From G965240465 sp965249525 (lineage in GTDB: Bacteria > SAR324 > JACQKK01): a DNA stretch of 64,000 nt. The notes under the pieces are model-generated. The model searched no databases. It saw nothing but the letters and a program-made list of their open reading frames with translations, and had not been told where the DNA came from. Below, piece by piece: positions 43,595-53,618 of the stretch. Position numbers and translations under genes: made by a program. The DNA lies in NCBI GenBank assembly GCA_965249525.1, contig OZ252237.1:372001-436000 (forward strand), read 5' to 3'. Numbering within the stretch: position 1 is the first letter of the stretch; every line of letters starts with the position of its first letter.

Positions 43595-43650
43595 GATTGT
43601 TCAAGCGGGATTGTTCAAGCGGGATTGTTCAAGCGGGATGGTTCAAGCGG
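43595..43650. repeat. 4 x 14-bp tandem repeat between gnd and trpD
   Basis: Four copies of GATTGTTCAAGCGG (last GATGG...) fill the space upstream of trpD, directly before its start region. Confidence 0.9.
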
Positions 43651-43659
43651 GATTAGTCC

Positions 43660-45066
43660 TCATGTGTTCCATTCGGTGTGGAAGTGCCCTGGCTGGTCTA
43701 AGCGTTCATAGGTGTGGGCGCCAAACAGATCGCGCTGTGCTTGGATAATGTTGGCAGGCAGCCGTTGGGAGCGCAAGGCGTCATAGTAAGCCAAAGCAGA
43801 AGAGATGGCAGCCAGCGGTCTACCACTTTGCAAGGCCGTGGCAATGAAACTGCGCCAGTGCAGCTGCTTGTTTGCCACCATTTGAGCAAATTTTTGATGC
43901 AGCAGCAGGTTTTCCAATTGCGCATCTTGGGCAAAAGCGCCTTGGATATCGCCCAACAAGCGCGCCCGAATGATGCAGCCTGCTGTCCAAATACCAGCAA
44001 TTTCTTTTAAGGGCAAATTCCAACCGAAAGCTTCAGACGCCCGTCGCAGCAAAGCCATCCCTTGTGCATAGCAGCACACCTTGGCACACAGCAGGGCATC
44101 TTCTGCTTGATGCACCAGTTGCTCATGGTTGCCTGTGTTAGCAGGACCGCTAAGCAGTTGTGCTGCCTGCTGCCTTAGATCAAACTCTGCGCTCATCAAG
44201 CGGGCATCTACTGCAGCCGTAATGGTAGGAACACATGCACCCAGCTGCAGGGCATCTTGCACCGTCCAGGTGCCGGTGCCTTTCATGGAAGCACTGTCTT
44301 TAATCATTTCCACCAAGGGGCGACCTGTTGAGTCCTGCTGACGCAACACCTGGGCGGTGATCTCAATCAAAAAAGATTCCAGCGCACCCTCATTCCAGCG
44401 TTGAAAAATATCCGCCAAGGCCGCAGGCTGCTGTCCTGCTGCCTGCATCAGCACATCACAGATTTCTGCAATCAGCTGCATGTCTGCATATTCAATCCCG
44501 TTGTGCACCATCTTCACATAATGTCCTGCGCCCCCTGGACCCATGTATGCCACACAAGCACCATGCTCGCCTTGAGCCGCAACCCGTTTTAACAAGGGCG
44601 CCAATTCCTCATAAGCGGTTTTATCGCCCCCTGGCATCATGCTGGGGCCTTTTAAGGCACCCTCTTCTCCTCCGCTGACCCCGCAGCCAATATAGCGCAG
44701 CCCGTTGGCTGTCAAGCGTTGTTCGCGTGCCTGGGTATCGGCATAAAAGGAGTTGCCACACTCCACCACCACATCCCCTGTTTCTAAACGCTGAGAGAGA
44801 TCTGTAAGCACCGCTTCGGTGGCTTTGCCTGAAGGCACCAGCACAAACACTTTGCGGGGACGTTCCAACTTGGACAAAAACTCTTGGTAGTCTTTGGCGG
44901 TGTCCAAGAGGGGGTGGTCTTTGGCGTATTGTTGGGCGAATGCGTCCACTGTGCTGGCAGAACGGGAGATGCCCACCCCGCAGATGTCCTTGCTGGCAAA
45001 GTTACGCAGCAGATTGGCGCCCATGACGCCCAGCCCTACCATGCCAATTTGGGATTGCTTACTCAT
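43660..45066 (-). CDS. gnd: 6-phosphogluconate dehydrogenase (decarboxylating)
   Basis: Oxidative pentose phosphate pathway enzyme producing ribulose 5-phosphate and NADPH. 468 residues, the dimeric form length, with GMVGLGVMGANLLRNFA, CGVSGGEEGALKGPSMMPGG, MVHNGIEYADMQLIAE and catalytic KGTGTWTVQDA. The ATG at 45066 is chosen; upstream codons in this frame belong to the tRNA-Leu gene. Confidence 0.97.
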   Translation of the reverse strand: MSKQSQIGMVGLGVMGANLLRNFASKDICGVGISRSASTVDAFAQQYAKDHPLLDTAKDYQEFLSKLERPRKVFVLVPSGKATEAVLTDLSQRLETGDVVVECGNSFYADTQAREQRLTANGLRYIGCGVSGGEEGALKGPSMMPGGDKTAYEELAPLLKRVAAQGEHGACVAYMGPGGAGHYVKMVHNGIEYADMQLIAEICDVLMQAAGQQPAALADIFQRWNEGALESFLIEITAQVLRQQDSTGRPLVEMIKDSASMKGTGTWTVQDALQLGACVPTITAAVDARLMSAEFDLRQQAAQLLSGPANTGNHEQLVHQAEDALLCAKVCCYAQGMALLRRASEAFGWNLPLKEIAGIWTAGCIIRARLLGDIQGAFAQDAQLENLLLHQKFAQMVANKQLHWRSFIATALQSGRPLAAISSALAYYDALRSQRLPANIIQAQRDLFGAHTYERLDQPGHFHTEWNT

Positions 45067-45114
45067 GCTGTGTGACTTGCTGTGTTGACTGGGCTTGTTT
45101 GTTGCTGGGAGCGA

Positions 45115-45199
45115 TGCCGAGGGCGGGGGTCGAACCCGCACTCCCGTAAAGAGAACTGAATTTTGAGTCCAGCGCGTCTGCCAGTTCCGCCACCTCGGC
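45115..45199 (-). tRNA. tRNA-Leu(CAA)
   Basis: The acceptor GCCGAGG (45199-45193) pairs with CCTCGGC, discriminator A at 45115. The anticodon loop CTCAAAA gives CAA. Long variable arm and TTCGA T-loop. It lies 48 bp ahead of gnd. Confidence 0.95.
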
Positions 45200-45334
45200 A
45201 TTAGAGAGTAAGATTAGAGATGAGGGGGTGTATTTTGTCAAGTTGTTCTCATGCCTGTTTGATTTTACTGCACAAAGGCAGCGGGCAGCCATGGGTGCAG
45301 GCAGCAGCGGGTATATCAAGCAGACGCATAGTTG

Positions 45335-45913
45335 TTAAGCCTGGGATACAGCCAAGCCGTTTTCCAGCAAGACTTGATAAATATCTGCTGCCACATTGGC
45401 AGAATTTTGCTGCAATGATTTGATGCTCAAGTGTGCTTGGGCGTAGAAAGGTTGTCGTTTTTCAAACAGCTGGGTAAGCTGCGCCTGCCATTGGGCAGTG
45501 GTTTGTTGGGGGTTCAGCAGGGGTCTGCGTTTATCACGCTGCAATCGGGGTATGAGGGAGTCCAGGTCTGCTGCCAGATACACCACTGTGCCGGCCTGCT
45601 TGAGGTTTTTTATGTTCTGGGGGGTGGCTGGCATACCTCCACCGGTGGCTATCACATGCTGCTGCAGCTGGGGCAGGCGTTCCAGCAGGCTGGCTTCCAA
45701 TTTGCGGAAAAAAGCCTCGCCATGTTGGGCAAAAATTTTGCTAATGGGCATATTGAGGGTGGTCTCAATCAAATGGTCGGTATCTAAGAAGTGGTAGTGG
45801 AGTTTTCTGGCTAGGTATCTGCCAACGGTGCTTTTGCCTGAGGTCATAAAGCCAACCAGCAGGATATTGCTGGGGTTTTGCTGAAGCGACGGGGTCTGCG
45901 GGGTGTGTGTCAT
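45335..45913 (-). CDS. aroK: Shikimate kinase
   Basis: Phosphorylates shikimate in aromatic amino acid synthesis. 192 residues with Walker A GFMTSGKST, shikimate-binding FLDTD and FRKLE, the GGG in VIATGGGMPA, and the LID region RDKRRPLL. It lies alone between tRNA-Leu and mnmA. Its product feeds chorismate, used by the nearby trp enzymes. Confidence 0.93.
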   Translation of the reverse strand: MTHTPQTPSLQQNPSNILLVGFMTSGKSTVGRYLARKLHYHFLDTDHLIETTLNMPISKIFAQHGEAFFRKLEASLLERLPQLQQHVIATGGGMPATPQNIKNLKQAGTVVYLAADLDSLIPRLQRDKRRPLLNPQQTTAQWQAQLTQLFEKRQPFYAQAHLSIKSLQQNSANVAADIYQVLLENGLAVSQA

Positions 45914-45964
45914 TAGACCTTAGGGCTGCTGCTGGCGGTTGTTGGGGAAAGGTGGTGGGGGCTT

Positions 45965-47092
45965 TTAGGTTGGTGCATGTGGGGATTCAATCCAGCCGCC
46001 GCCCAGCAGCAGATGGTCTTGATAGAAGGCTACGGCTTGTCCTGGGGTAATGGCTCGTATGGGTTGATCAAAGTGTACTTTGGCACGCCTGCCAGCCAGG
46101 GGGGTGAGCCAGGCGCTTTGTGGCTGTTGGCCGTGGCGTATTTTGGCTGAGAGTTTCAAGGGGACGGTAGGAGGAGAACAGGACACCCAATTGAGACCTT
46201 GTGCATAGAGTTCTTCAGAGTACAAGGCTGTTTCTGGTCCTAGTACCACCTCATTGCGCTGGGGGTGGATATCTATCACATAGAGGGGTGTCTGGCTGCC
46301 GATGCCCAAACCGCGTCGCTGCCCGATGGTGAAATAAGCGATGCCTGGGTGGCTGCCCAGCATTTTTCCATTGAGGTCTAGCAAGGGTCCTGGCATGGGG
46401 GGGTCTGAGGCTAGCTGTTGATTGAGGAAGCTGCGATAGTCTTTGGGGATAAAGCAAATTTCTTGGCTGTCTGGTTTGTTCCAGCTGAACATTCCGTAGC
46501 GCTGTGCGATTTGGCGCACTTGTGATTTCTGCAGGTCTGCCAGAGGAAAGCGCAGCCAGGGGAGTTCTTTGCGTGGGGTGGTAAAGAGAAAGTAGGTTTG
46601 GTCTTTGCGTGTGTCTTGGGGTCGTGCCAGTGCCCAGCCGTCTTGGTGTGGCAACAGGCGTGCATAGTGTCCGCTGGCGAGGTATTGGCAACCGAACTGG
46701 CGGGCTTGTTTCAGCAGCAGGTCATGTTTGATGGTTTCATTGCACATCACGCAGGGATTGGGAGTAAGTCCCTGACGATAAGCTGCCACGAAGCGGTCAA
46801 TCACTTGGCTGCGGAAGGCTTGGACATGATTGACCACATAAAAAGGAATCCCTAGTCGCGAGCATGCCTGGCGTGCATCTAGGGCATCATCCACAGAACA
46901 GCAGCTTTTGTGGCGTTTTTGTTCATCAGGAATGTCATGCAGCTTCATGTGAATTCCTACCACTTGCCAGCCTTGTTCTACCAGCAGGGCTGCTGCTACG
47001 GAGGAATCCACTCCTCCACTCATGGCAACCGCCACGCGACCTGAGGGTGGGGAGCTTTTGGCAGCGGGGTGTGTAACAGGTGAGATGGTCAT
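45965..47092 (-). CDS. mnmA: tRNA-specific 2-thiouridylase MnmA
   Basis: Thiolates U34 of Lys, Glu and Gln tRNAs. About 375 residues from the chosen ATG, with the PP-loop AVAMSGGVDSSVAAALL, catalytic Cys in NPCVMCNETIKHD and the second in SQEICFIPKDYRSFL, and GQRRGLGIG. A longer in-frame start at 47161 would overlap the next gene and adds unconserved residues. Confidence 0.95.
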   Translation of the reverse strand: MTISPVTHPAAKSSPPSGRVAVAMSGGVDSSVAAALLVEQGWQVVGIHMKLHDIPDEQKRHKSCCSVDDALDARQACSRLGIPFYVVNHVQAFRSQVIDRFVAAYRQGLTPNPCVMCNETIKHDLLLKQARQFGCQYLASGHYARLLPHQDGWALARPQDTRKDQTYFLFTTPRKELPWLRFPLADLQKSQVRQIAQRYGMFSWNKPDSQEICFIPKDYRSFLNQQLASDPPMPGPLLDLNGKMLGSHPGIAYFTIGQRRGLGIGSQTPLYVIDIHPQRNEVVLGPETALYSEELYAQGLNWVSCSPPTVPLKLSAKIRHGQQPQSAWLTPLAGRRAKVHFDQPIRAITPGQAVAFYQDHLLLGGGWIESPHAPT

Positions 47093-47129
47093 CAGTGGGA
47101 CAAGGTTGTATAAGGACTTAAAGAAGGGC

Positions 47130-48170
47130 TTAAGGGCGGTGCCTACGCAAGGCACTTTCATTGATTTGGATGTGGGTTTTTTTGTGCAGTTTTTGTATCC
47201 AAGCTTGGTAGACTTGTGGTTGTTTGTTACGCATCAGTTTGGCACGTATTTGAGGTCTGGCTTCTGCATAAGTTAATAAGCGGGCGGGGCGGTGTTCTAC
47301 CAGACGAAATAAATGAAAACCCATTTTGGTACGCACTGGCTGCCAACCCGTATTCACTTGACCTATTTTATTCAAAGAGAAAATCTCTTCGTCAAATTCT
47401 GTCGGCAACACCCCGCGCCGCACCAATCCCAAATCACCTCCACGGCTGCGGTCTGGCGTAATGGAATGCTTGCGCGCCAACCGAGAAAAATTTGCACCAT
47501 TGCGAAGCTGTTGAGTCACTTGATAGAACATACGCTGCGTGCCCACCCCAATGTGCAGCGCACGGCGTTTTTCTGGCTGACGAAATTCATGCAAATTCCG
47601 CTGATAGTATAAGCGTAACTCTCGCTCAGAGATGGAAATTTTTTCTATCACCACCTTGCGTACCAGCTTCTCTTGCAGCAAGCGTTGACGCAGATCTTCT
47701 TTCCAGCTGTTTTGTATTCCTCCCAGGGTAAAAGGGAGCTGTTTGGGATGGTTCTCATCGCCCAAGAGTCTTTGTAAGGCTTCATCCAATTCTGCATCGC
47801 TGACATGGAAACCCAAGCGACGCGCCTCTTGCAGCAAAAGCTTTTCCTCAATCAACTTGTTGAGCACCAATTGCTGCAACTCAGATTGCTTTTTTTTATC
47901 TTGCTGTAAAAATCGCTCCCAACGTTGGGAAGTTTTTGCAAATGCTTGCTCAAACTGCTTCAGCAAGATGGCTTCGTTGTTGACCATGGCTACCAACTTG
48001 CTAGATGCAGGACTGAAATTTTTCTGGGTATATTGTTGCTTGCATGCTGCCAGACTCAAAGCCAGACCGCCCGCCAACAGCAGCCCTATCAGCCTTTTGC
48101 TGCCTGGCTGATGCACAACAGGCGGGGCAGCAGGTGGAGTAGATTGTGGTTCTTGTTGAAATCTGGTCAT
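47130..48170 (-). CDS. PpiC/SurA-like peptidyl-prolyl isomerase lipoprotein
   Basis: 346 residues. Lipobox LAAC near residue 43, after a Pro-rich cytoplasmic start. A SurA-like helical N-domain (about 60-190) is followed by a parvulin PPIase domain (about 205-295) with FSRLARKHSITPDRSRGGDLGLVRRGVLPTEFDEEIFSL. A role in folding or delivering outer-membrane proteins in the periplasm is likely. It is next to mfd and mnmA, with no other envelope gene. Confidence 0.85.
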   Translation of the reverse strand: MTRFQQEPQSTPPAAPPVVHQPGSKRLIGLLLAGGLALSLAACKQQYTQKNFSPASSKLVAMVNNEAILLKQFEQAFAKTSQRWERFLQQDKKKQSELQQLVLNKLIEEKLLLQEARRLGFHVSDAELDEALQRLLGDENHPKQLPFTLGGIQNSWKEDLRQRLLQEKLVRKVVIEKISISERELRLYYQRNLHEFRQPEKRRALHIGVGTQRMFYQVTQQLRNGANFSRLARKHSITPDRSRGGDLGLVRRGVLPTEFDEEIFSLNKIGQVNTGWQPVRTKMGFHLFRLVEHRPARLLTYAEARPQIRAKLMRNKQPQVYQAWIQKLHKKTHIQINESALRRHRP

Positions 48171-48365
48171 GTTAAGTTTCTTTTCCTTAGCTTGGAGTGT
48201 CCATCATGCAGCGTGAACCGATCTCCATCAGCATGGCTGTGCTGTTTTTCTGGCAGCAGCCTGCTTTGGATTATCTGAGATCTATGATATGCCACTTTCA
48301 AGCCTGATGTTAAGTTACATAAAAACAAAGTTTTGGGAAGTGCCGCATACTTTAAGAGTAGCCCC

Positions 48366-51300
48366 TTAAGCTGCTTGGGGGCGAATAAATTGCGAGAGGG
48401 TATTGAGGCTTTCCAGCAAAGCCGTTGGATTGGAGGGCAAGGGTCCCAAGACCAACAAGTTGTCTGTTTGTAGTTTCAAAGCGCTGTCTTGTTGTGTCAA
48501 AAGCGACATCAAGGCATCTATGTCAATGCGTTCTGGTTGGGCAAAGCGTGCTTGCAGCAGGTCGTGGTGGACTTCCAGATTGCTTAGTCCGTAGGATTCT
48601 GCGCACAGGCGTACTTTTACTAGGGTAAAGAGATTTTCAGCTTCACTGGGGGGTGCGCCAAAGCGGTCTTGCATTTCTGTACGCAGCTGCCAGAGTTCTT
48701 CTTGCTGGCTGATTTCTGCCAGGCGTTTGTAGATTTCTAGTCGCTGGCGTGAGTGGGTGATATAAGCTGCTGGCAGGAGATAAGGGAAGGGTAGCTGCAG
48801 GCGACAGCGGCTGTGGCTGGCAGTGGGTTGGCCTTTAATTTTTGCTGCTGCTTGTTCCACCATTTGGGTAAATAGTTCTAATCCAACTTTGTGCAAGTGG
48901 CCGGATTGTTCCGCCCCTAAGAGGTTGCCCGCCCCGCGCATTTCCAGGTCGTGAGCGGCGATGCGAAATCCTGCCCCCATGGCACTGAATTCTTGCAGCA
49001 GGTTTAATCGTTTGCGTGCTTGGGGTGAGAGTGTTTGGTGGGGATGAATCAACAGCCAAGCATAGCCTTGCCGATGGGAGCGTCCTACTCTGGCGCGTAG
49101 TTGGTGCAGCTGTGCCAGTCCAAAGTTTTCTGCTTGGTTGATAATAATGGTATTGGCACGGGGGATGTCCAGCCCTGCTTCAATGATGGATGAACACAGC
49201 AGCAGCTGGAGTTTGCCGTCTATGAAATCTTGCATTAAGGCTGCCAGTTTGGCTTCTGGTATTCTGCCGTGTGCTATGCCCATGCGGATGCCGGGCAGCA
49301 GTGTTTGCAGCTGTTGTGCTTGGTTGTAAATGGTTTCTACACGGTTGTGGACAAAGAAGACTTGTCCATTGCGTCGCAGTTCGCGTTCTACGGTTTCTTG
49401 GATGATATGCTCAGAACTGCGGGCGATACGGGTGCGTACAGCCAGGCGTTCTGGGGGTGGTGTGCTGATGAGGCTGAGGTCGCGGATGCCCATCAGTGCC
49501 ATGTGCAGGGTGCGGGGGATGGGCGTGGCAGACAGGGTAAGGATGTTGACTTGTGTTCTCAGTTGTTTGATGCGTTCTTTGTGGGTCACGCCGAATCGTT
49601 GTTCTTCGTCTATCACCAGCAGTCCCAGGCTGGAAGGGGGGTGGGCATCTTTAGAGAGCAAGCGGTGGGTGCCGATGAGGATATCCACCCTCCCCTTTTG
49701 GAAGTCTTGCAAGATCTCTTTTTGCCGTGGGGGAGGTACAAAACGGCTGAGTACCTCCACACGCACACCCAGTGGGTCAAAACGCTGCTGGAAATTGGCA
49801 TGGTGTTGTTGTGCCAGTATGGTGGTGGGGCAAAGCAGCATCACTTGTCCGCCTGTGAGGGTTACTGCACAGGCAGCGCGCATGGCGACTTCGGTTTTGC
49901 CAAAGCCTGCCTCGCCGCATATCAGTCTATCCATGGGGCGTTCACATGCCAGGTCTTCTAGTACTTCCTCAATGGCTTGTTGTTGGTCTGGGGTTTCCTG
50001 CCAAAGGAAGCCTTGTATCAACGGTTCCAGCAAGTCAGAGGCAGGAGCAAATACTTCTCCCTTGATGGCTTGGCGGGCAGCTTGCAACTTTACCAGTTCA
50101 GCAGCCAGTTCTTGTACTATTTTGCCAGCGCGGGCACGGGTACGCTGCCAGAGACCATCGCCCAGTTTGTTTAAAACAGGCACCCCTCCTTCTACCCCCA
50201 CATACTTTTGCACCAAATGCAGCCGCGAAACCGGCACATACACCTTGCCACTTTCAGCAAAATTTAATTGCAAAAATTCTCCATGATAACCCCCAATAGC
50301 TAATTGCCTCAGTCCTTGATAACGCCCAATGCCGTAATCCACATGTACCGCCAGTTCACCTGGCTGCAACTCGCCCAGGGTGGCAGCGAAACTTTTGGTG
50401 GTGGTTTTGGAGGTACGGGTATGCACTTGCTTTTTGCCCCACCATTCGGCTTCGGTGATGAGGCAAAAGCGCGTGTTCCCTTGTTCATCCAGCAGGCGGA
50501 AGCCTTCATGGGGCATCTGTGACAGCAGCATCACTTCCCAGGCTTCTGCTTTAGGCGGAGGTTTCAGGGGGTCTTTCCAAGCAGACTGCACAGTATCCTC
50601 CTGCAGCTGGTGGGATGTGCTGGCTAAATCATAAGCTGCCAGATTTTCCTTTAAGCGCTGGGCTGCCACCGTAGAAGCTGCTGCCAGTAATATGCGTGTT
50701 CCCTGGCTGCGCCAACCCAGCAGCATCTTTGCCAGCTGTTGTCCCCCTGCCTGCAGCATCGCCTGCTGTTCTTGGCGCGATGCCGCCCTTCCCATAGCAT
50801 CCACCCGCAGTGAGGCGTTGTCTCTGGTAGCCACAGTGATGCCAGCCCTGCTTTCATCAGCCATCTTTAAGGCATGCAGATGCACCCTAGGATAGCTTTC
50901 TATGGCTTGCTGCAATTGCTTGACCGACAAGAACATACTTTTGGGCGCTATCACCAATCTGCCATGCTCCTGGGCGCGTTGGGCTTCTCTTAACACTTCG
51001 GCTTCAAATGCCCTGGCGGTTTCCCACAAGGCATGTGGTTCTTCCAAGACCAGCAGGGCCTGCAGGGGCAATTGTTGGTGCAGCCACTCGGCACCGCCAT
51101 GATACAACGGCAGCAGCTGTTCATAACCAGCAAAAGGGCTGGCTTGTTCCAGCTGACTCCAGAGTTGCTGGTACAACTCGGGATCCAGCTGTGCCTTGTG
51201 CTGACGCAAATGGAGACGGGCGCGTTTTGCCCCCTCATCAGTTAACAGGGCTTCATTAGCAGGCAGAATCCGCTGAGAAGTCAATTCTGCATTGCTTAGC

Positions 51301-52019
51301 TGAGAACCAGTATCAAAGCTGCGCATGGTGGTAATTTCATCATCAAAGAAATCCAGTCGCAATGGATGGGTATTGTGGGGAGGAAACACATCTACCAAAT
51401 GCCCCCGCACCGCAAATTCTCCCGCAGCTTCTACCAACTCCACCCGCATATAACCTGCTTCCAGCAAACGTCGCAGCAAGTACTCACGTTCCACCAGCTG
51501 TCCCACAGACAAACTAAAGGTATGCTCACCCAGTATCTTCCCAGGCAAGGTACCCTGCATCCAGCCTTGCACCAAACCCACTCCAATATGCACCCCGCCC
51601 TGTCTCAGCGCATCTGCTGCTGACAAACGTTGGGCTATGGCTTCGGTAACAGGAGAAAACAACTCAAAAGGCATGGTGTCCCAATGAGGAAATCCATGCA
51701 CAGGCACCCCAGGCGAAAAAAAAGCCAGATCCTGCATCAACTGCTGAGCCCGCCGATACGACGAGGTTAGCACCCACACCGTACGACCACTCACCCGTAC
51801 CAGCTGCGCCAACCACCAAGCAAGCGCACCGCCTTGAAGCCCCTCCACTTCTGCCACCCCTTTTGTTGACAAATTTGCCAGCAGTTCACCCAGCCCGGGT
51901 ATCTTCTCTGCCTCTGCAGCAGCAAACGATGGATTGTGCTGAAAACCAAGCGGCCTTTTCTTTTTGTCTCCCCGCTTGCTGCCCAGGGGATGGCTTGCAT
52001 TACTGGCAATGATCGGCAT
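48366..52019 (-). CDS. mfd: Transcription-repair coupling factor Mfd
   Basis: Removes stalled RNA polymerase and recruits UvrA. About 1217 residues: UvrB-like N-domain, RNAP-interaction part (GELAVHVDYGIGRYQGL), translocase motifs GEAGFGKTEVAMRAA (Walker A), LLVIDEEQRFGV, LTLSATPIPRTLHMAL, SSIIEAGLDIPRANTIII and HQLRARVGRSHRQGYA, then the C-terminal UvrA-blocking domain. The start is ATG 52019; TTG 52031 is an alternative. Confidence 0.97.
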   Translation of the reverse strand: MPIIASNASHPLGSKRGDKKKRPLGFQHNPSFAAAEAEKIPGLGELLANLSTKGVAEVEGLQGGALAWWLAQLVRVSGRTVWVLTSSYRRAQQLMQDLAFFSPGVPVHGFPHWDTMPFELFSPVTEAIAQRLSAADALRQGGVHIGVGLVQGWMQGTLPGKILGEHTFSLSVGQLVEREYLLRRLLEAGYMRVELVEAAGEFAVRGHLVDVFPPHNTHPLRLDFFDDEITTMRSFDTGSQLSNAELTSQRILPANEALLTDEGAKRARLHLRQHKAQLDPELYQQLWSQLEQASPFAGYEQLLPLYHGGAEWLHQQLPLQALLVLEEPHALWETARAFEAEVLREAQRAQEHGRLVIAPKSMFLSVKQLQQAIESYPRVHLHALKMADESRAGITVATRDNASLRVDAMGRAASRQEQQAMLQAGGQQLAKMLLGWRSQGTRILLAAASTVAAQRLKENLAAYDLASTSHQLQEDTVQSAWKDPLKPPPKAEAWEVMLLSQMPHEGFRLLDEQGNTRFCLITEAEWWGKKQVHTRTSKTTTKSFAATLGELQPGELAVHVDYGIGRYQGLRQLAIGGYHGEFLQLNFAESGKVYVPVSRLHLVQKYVGVEGGVPVLNKLGDGLWQRTRARAGKIVQELAAELVKLQAARQAIKGEVFAPASDLLEPLIQGFLWQETPDQQQAIEEVLEDLACERPMDRLICGEAGFGKTEVAMRAACAVTLTGGQVMLLCPTTILAQQHHANFQQRFDPLGVRVEVLSRFVPPPRQKEILQDFQKGRVDILIGTHRLLSKDAHPPSSLGLLVIDEEQRFGVTHKERIKQLRTQVNILTLSATPIPRTLHMALMGIRDLSLISTPPPERLAVRTRIARSSEHIIQETVERELRRNGQVFFVHNRVETIYNQAQQLQTLLPGIRMGIAHGRIPEAKLAALMQDFIDGKLQLLLCSSIIEAGLDIPRANTIIINQAENFGLAQLHQLRARVGRSHRQGYAWLLIHPHQTLSPQARKRLNLLQEFSAMGAGFRIAAHDLEMRGAGNLLGAEQSGHLHKVGLELFTQMVEQAAAKIKGQPTASHSRCRLQLPFPYLLPAAYITHSRQRLEIYKRLAEISQQEELWQLRTEMQDRFGAPPSEAENLFTLVKVRLCAESYGLSNLEVHHDLLQARFAQPERIDIDALMSLLTQQDSALKLQTDNLLVLGPLPSNPTALLESLNTLSQFIRPQAA

Positions 52020-52121
52020 ACACTTTAACATTCATACAACACGGCACCCCATAGCCAAGGTATGTGTTCCGCCCGAATAATTCTTACCAATCCAGGCTAC
52101 TTCCCTTATCCAGTTTAGCAC

Positions 52122-53618
52122 ATGCTTTCCGACCGCATAGAAGAAGGACTGACCTTTGATGATGTACTGCTTGTCCCTGCGGCCTCGTCTGTGCTTCCCA
52201 AACAAGTGAAGCTCAGCACCCGCTTAACCAAGCAGATACAAATCAACATGCCCCTCATCAGTGCTGCTATGGACACAGTTACCGAGTTTCGCACAGCCAT
52301 CTGTGTGGCACAAGAAGGCGGACTGGGTGTGATTCATAAAAACATGGGCATTAGTGAACAAGCCAAACAGGTAGATCTGGTCAAGCGTTCTGAAAGCGGT
52401 ATGATTTCTGATCCCATCACCATTCATCCAGATGCCCCTTTAAGTCAGGCTCTGGATTTAATGACGCGCTATCGTATTTCAGGGGTGCCGGTTACCAAGG
52501 GCAAAGAGTTGGTGGGTATTTTGACTAATCGCGACTTGCGCTTTGAAGCCCGATCAGATCAGTCGGTTTCAGCTTTAATGACCCAAGGGCGAGACAAGCT
52601 GGTGACTGTGAAAAGCGGGATTGGCTTGGAAGATTCCAAATTGTTACTGCATGAGCATCGTATTGAAAAGCTGCTGGTGGTTAATGACAGCTATGAACTG
52701 GTGGGGATGATTACTGTGAAAGATATTGAAAAAGCCCGCAGATATCCTAATTCTTGCAAGGATGCCCAAGGTCGGCTGCGGACGGGGGCTGCGGTGGGTA
52801 CGGGAAAAGATTATCTAGAACGCACCCAAGCATTGGTACAAGCAGGAGCGGATGTGATTGTGATAGATACAGCCCACGGTCATGCGAAGAGTGTATTGGA
52901 TGCCACCAAGAAGATCCGCGCAGAGTTTGCTGAGGTGGAATTGGTGGGGGGCAATGTGGCTACGGCAGAAGGGGGGGAGGCACTCATAAAAGCAGGGGTG
53001 GATGCTGTGAAAGTGGGGGTGGGTCCAGGTTCCATTTGTACCACACGGGTGGTAACAGGAGTGGGAGTGCCGCAGTTAAGCGCCTTGCAGGCAGTGGTTG
53101 CAGTAGCTAGGAAACACGGAGTTGCGGTGATTTCTGACGGCGGGGTGAAGTATTCAGGAGATGTGGTAAAAGCGCTGGCTGCAGGTGCTGACAGTGTGAT
53201 GCTGGGCAATTTGTTTGCAGGTACAGACGAAACCCCGGGTCAGGTGATCTTGTACCATGGTCGTCGTTACAAGGTATATCGAGGGATGGGTTCTATTTCT
53301 GCCATGCAGCAGGGTTCTCGCGATAGATACTTTCAAGAATATGAAGATGCAGAGTCTGCGGAACGTTCTATCAAGCTGGTGCCAGAAGGGGTGGAGGGTC
53401 GGGTGCCGTATCGGGGGCCTTTGTCGGAGAGTATCCAACAATGTTTGGGAGGGGTGCGCGCTGGGATGGGATATTTGGGCACCCCCGATGTGGCAGCCTT
53501 GCACAATCAGGCGCGTTTTGTGCGCATCACCAATTCTGGCTTGCGTGAAAGCCACGTACACGACGTACATGTGATCGATGAAGCTCTTAATTACCCCATT
53601 TTCCCCCATTCAGACTAA
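52122..53618 (+). CDS. guaB: Inosine-5'-monophosphate dehydrogenase
   Basis: Oxidises IMP to XMP, committing to GMP synthesis. 498 residues with a CBS pair inserted (about 95-210), the catalytic loop GVGPGSICTTRVVTGVGVPQ, and the flap RYKVYRGMGSISAMQQ. It is divergent from mfd. The next lipoprotein gene starts inside its 3' end (41-bp overlap). No guaA follows. Confidence 0.97.
   Translation: MLSDRIEEGLTFDDVLLVPAASSVLPKQVKLSTRLTKQIQINMPLISAAMDTVTEFRTAICVAQEGGLGVIHKNMGISEQAKQVDLVKRSESGMISDPITIHPDAPLSQALDLMTRYRISGVPVTKGKELVGILTNRDLRFEARSDQSVSALMTQGRDKLVTVKSGIGLEDSKLLLHEHRIEKLLVVNDSYELVGMITVKDIEKARRYPNSCKDAQGRLRTGAAVGTGKDYLERTQALVQAGADVIVIDTAHGHAKSVLDATKKIRAEFAEVELVGGNVATAEGGEALIKAGVDAVKVGVGPGSICTTRVVTGVGVPQLSALQAVVAVARKHGVAVISDGGVKYSGDVVKALAAGADSVMLGNLFAGTDETPGQVILYHGRRYKVYRGMGSISAMQQGSRDRYFQEYEDAESAERSIKLVPEGVEGRVPYRGPLSESIQQCLGGVRAGMGYLGTPDVAALHNQARFVRITNSGLRESHVHDVHVIDEALNYPIFPHSD

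Noticed and set aside
45067..45201. N-terminal extension of gnd
   Set aside because: The upstream codons lie in tRNA-Leu; the core motif GMVGLGVMGAN starts right after ATG 45066.
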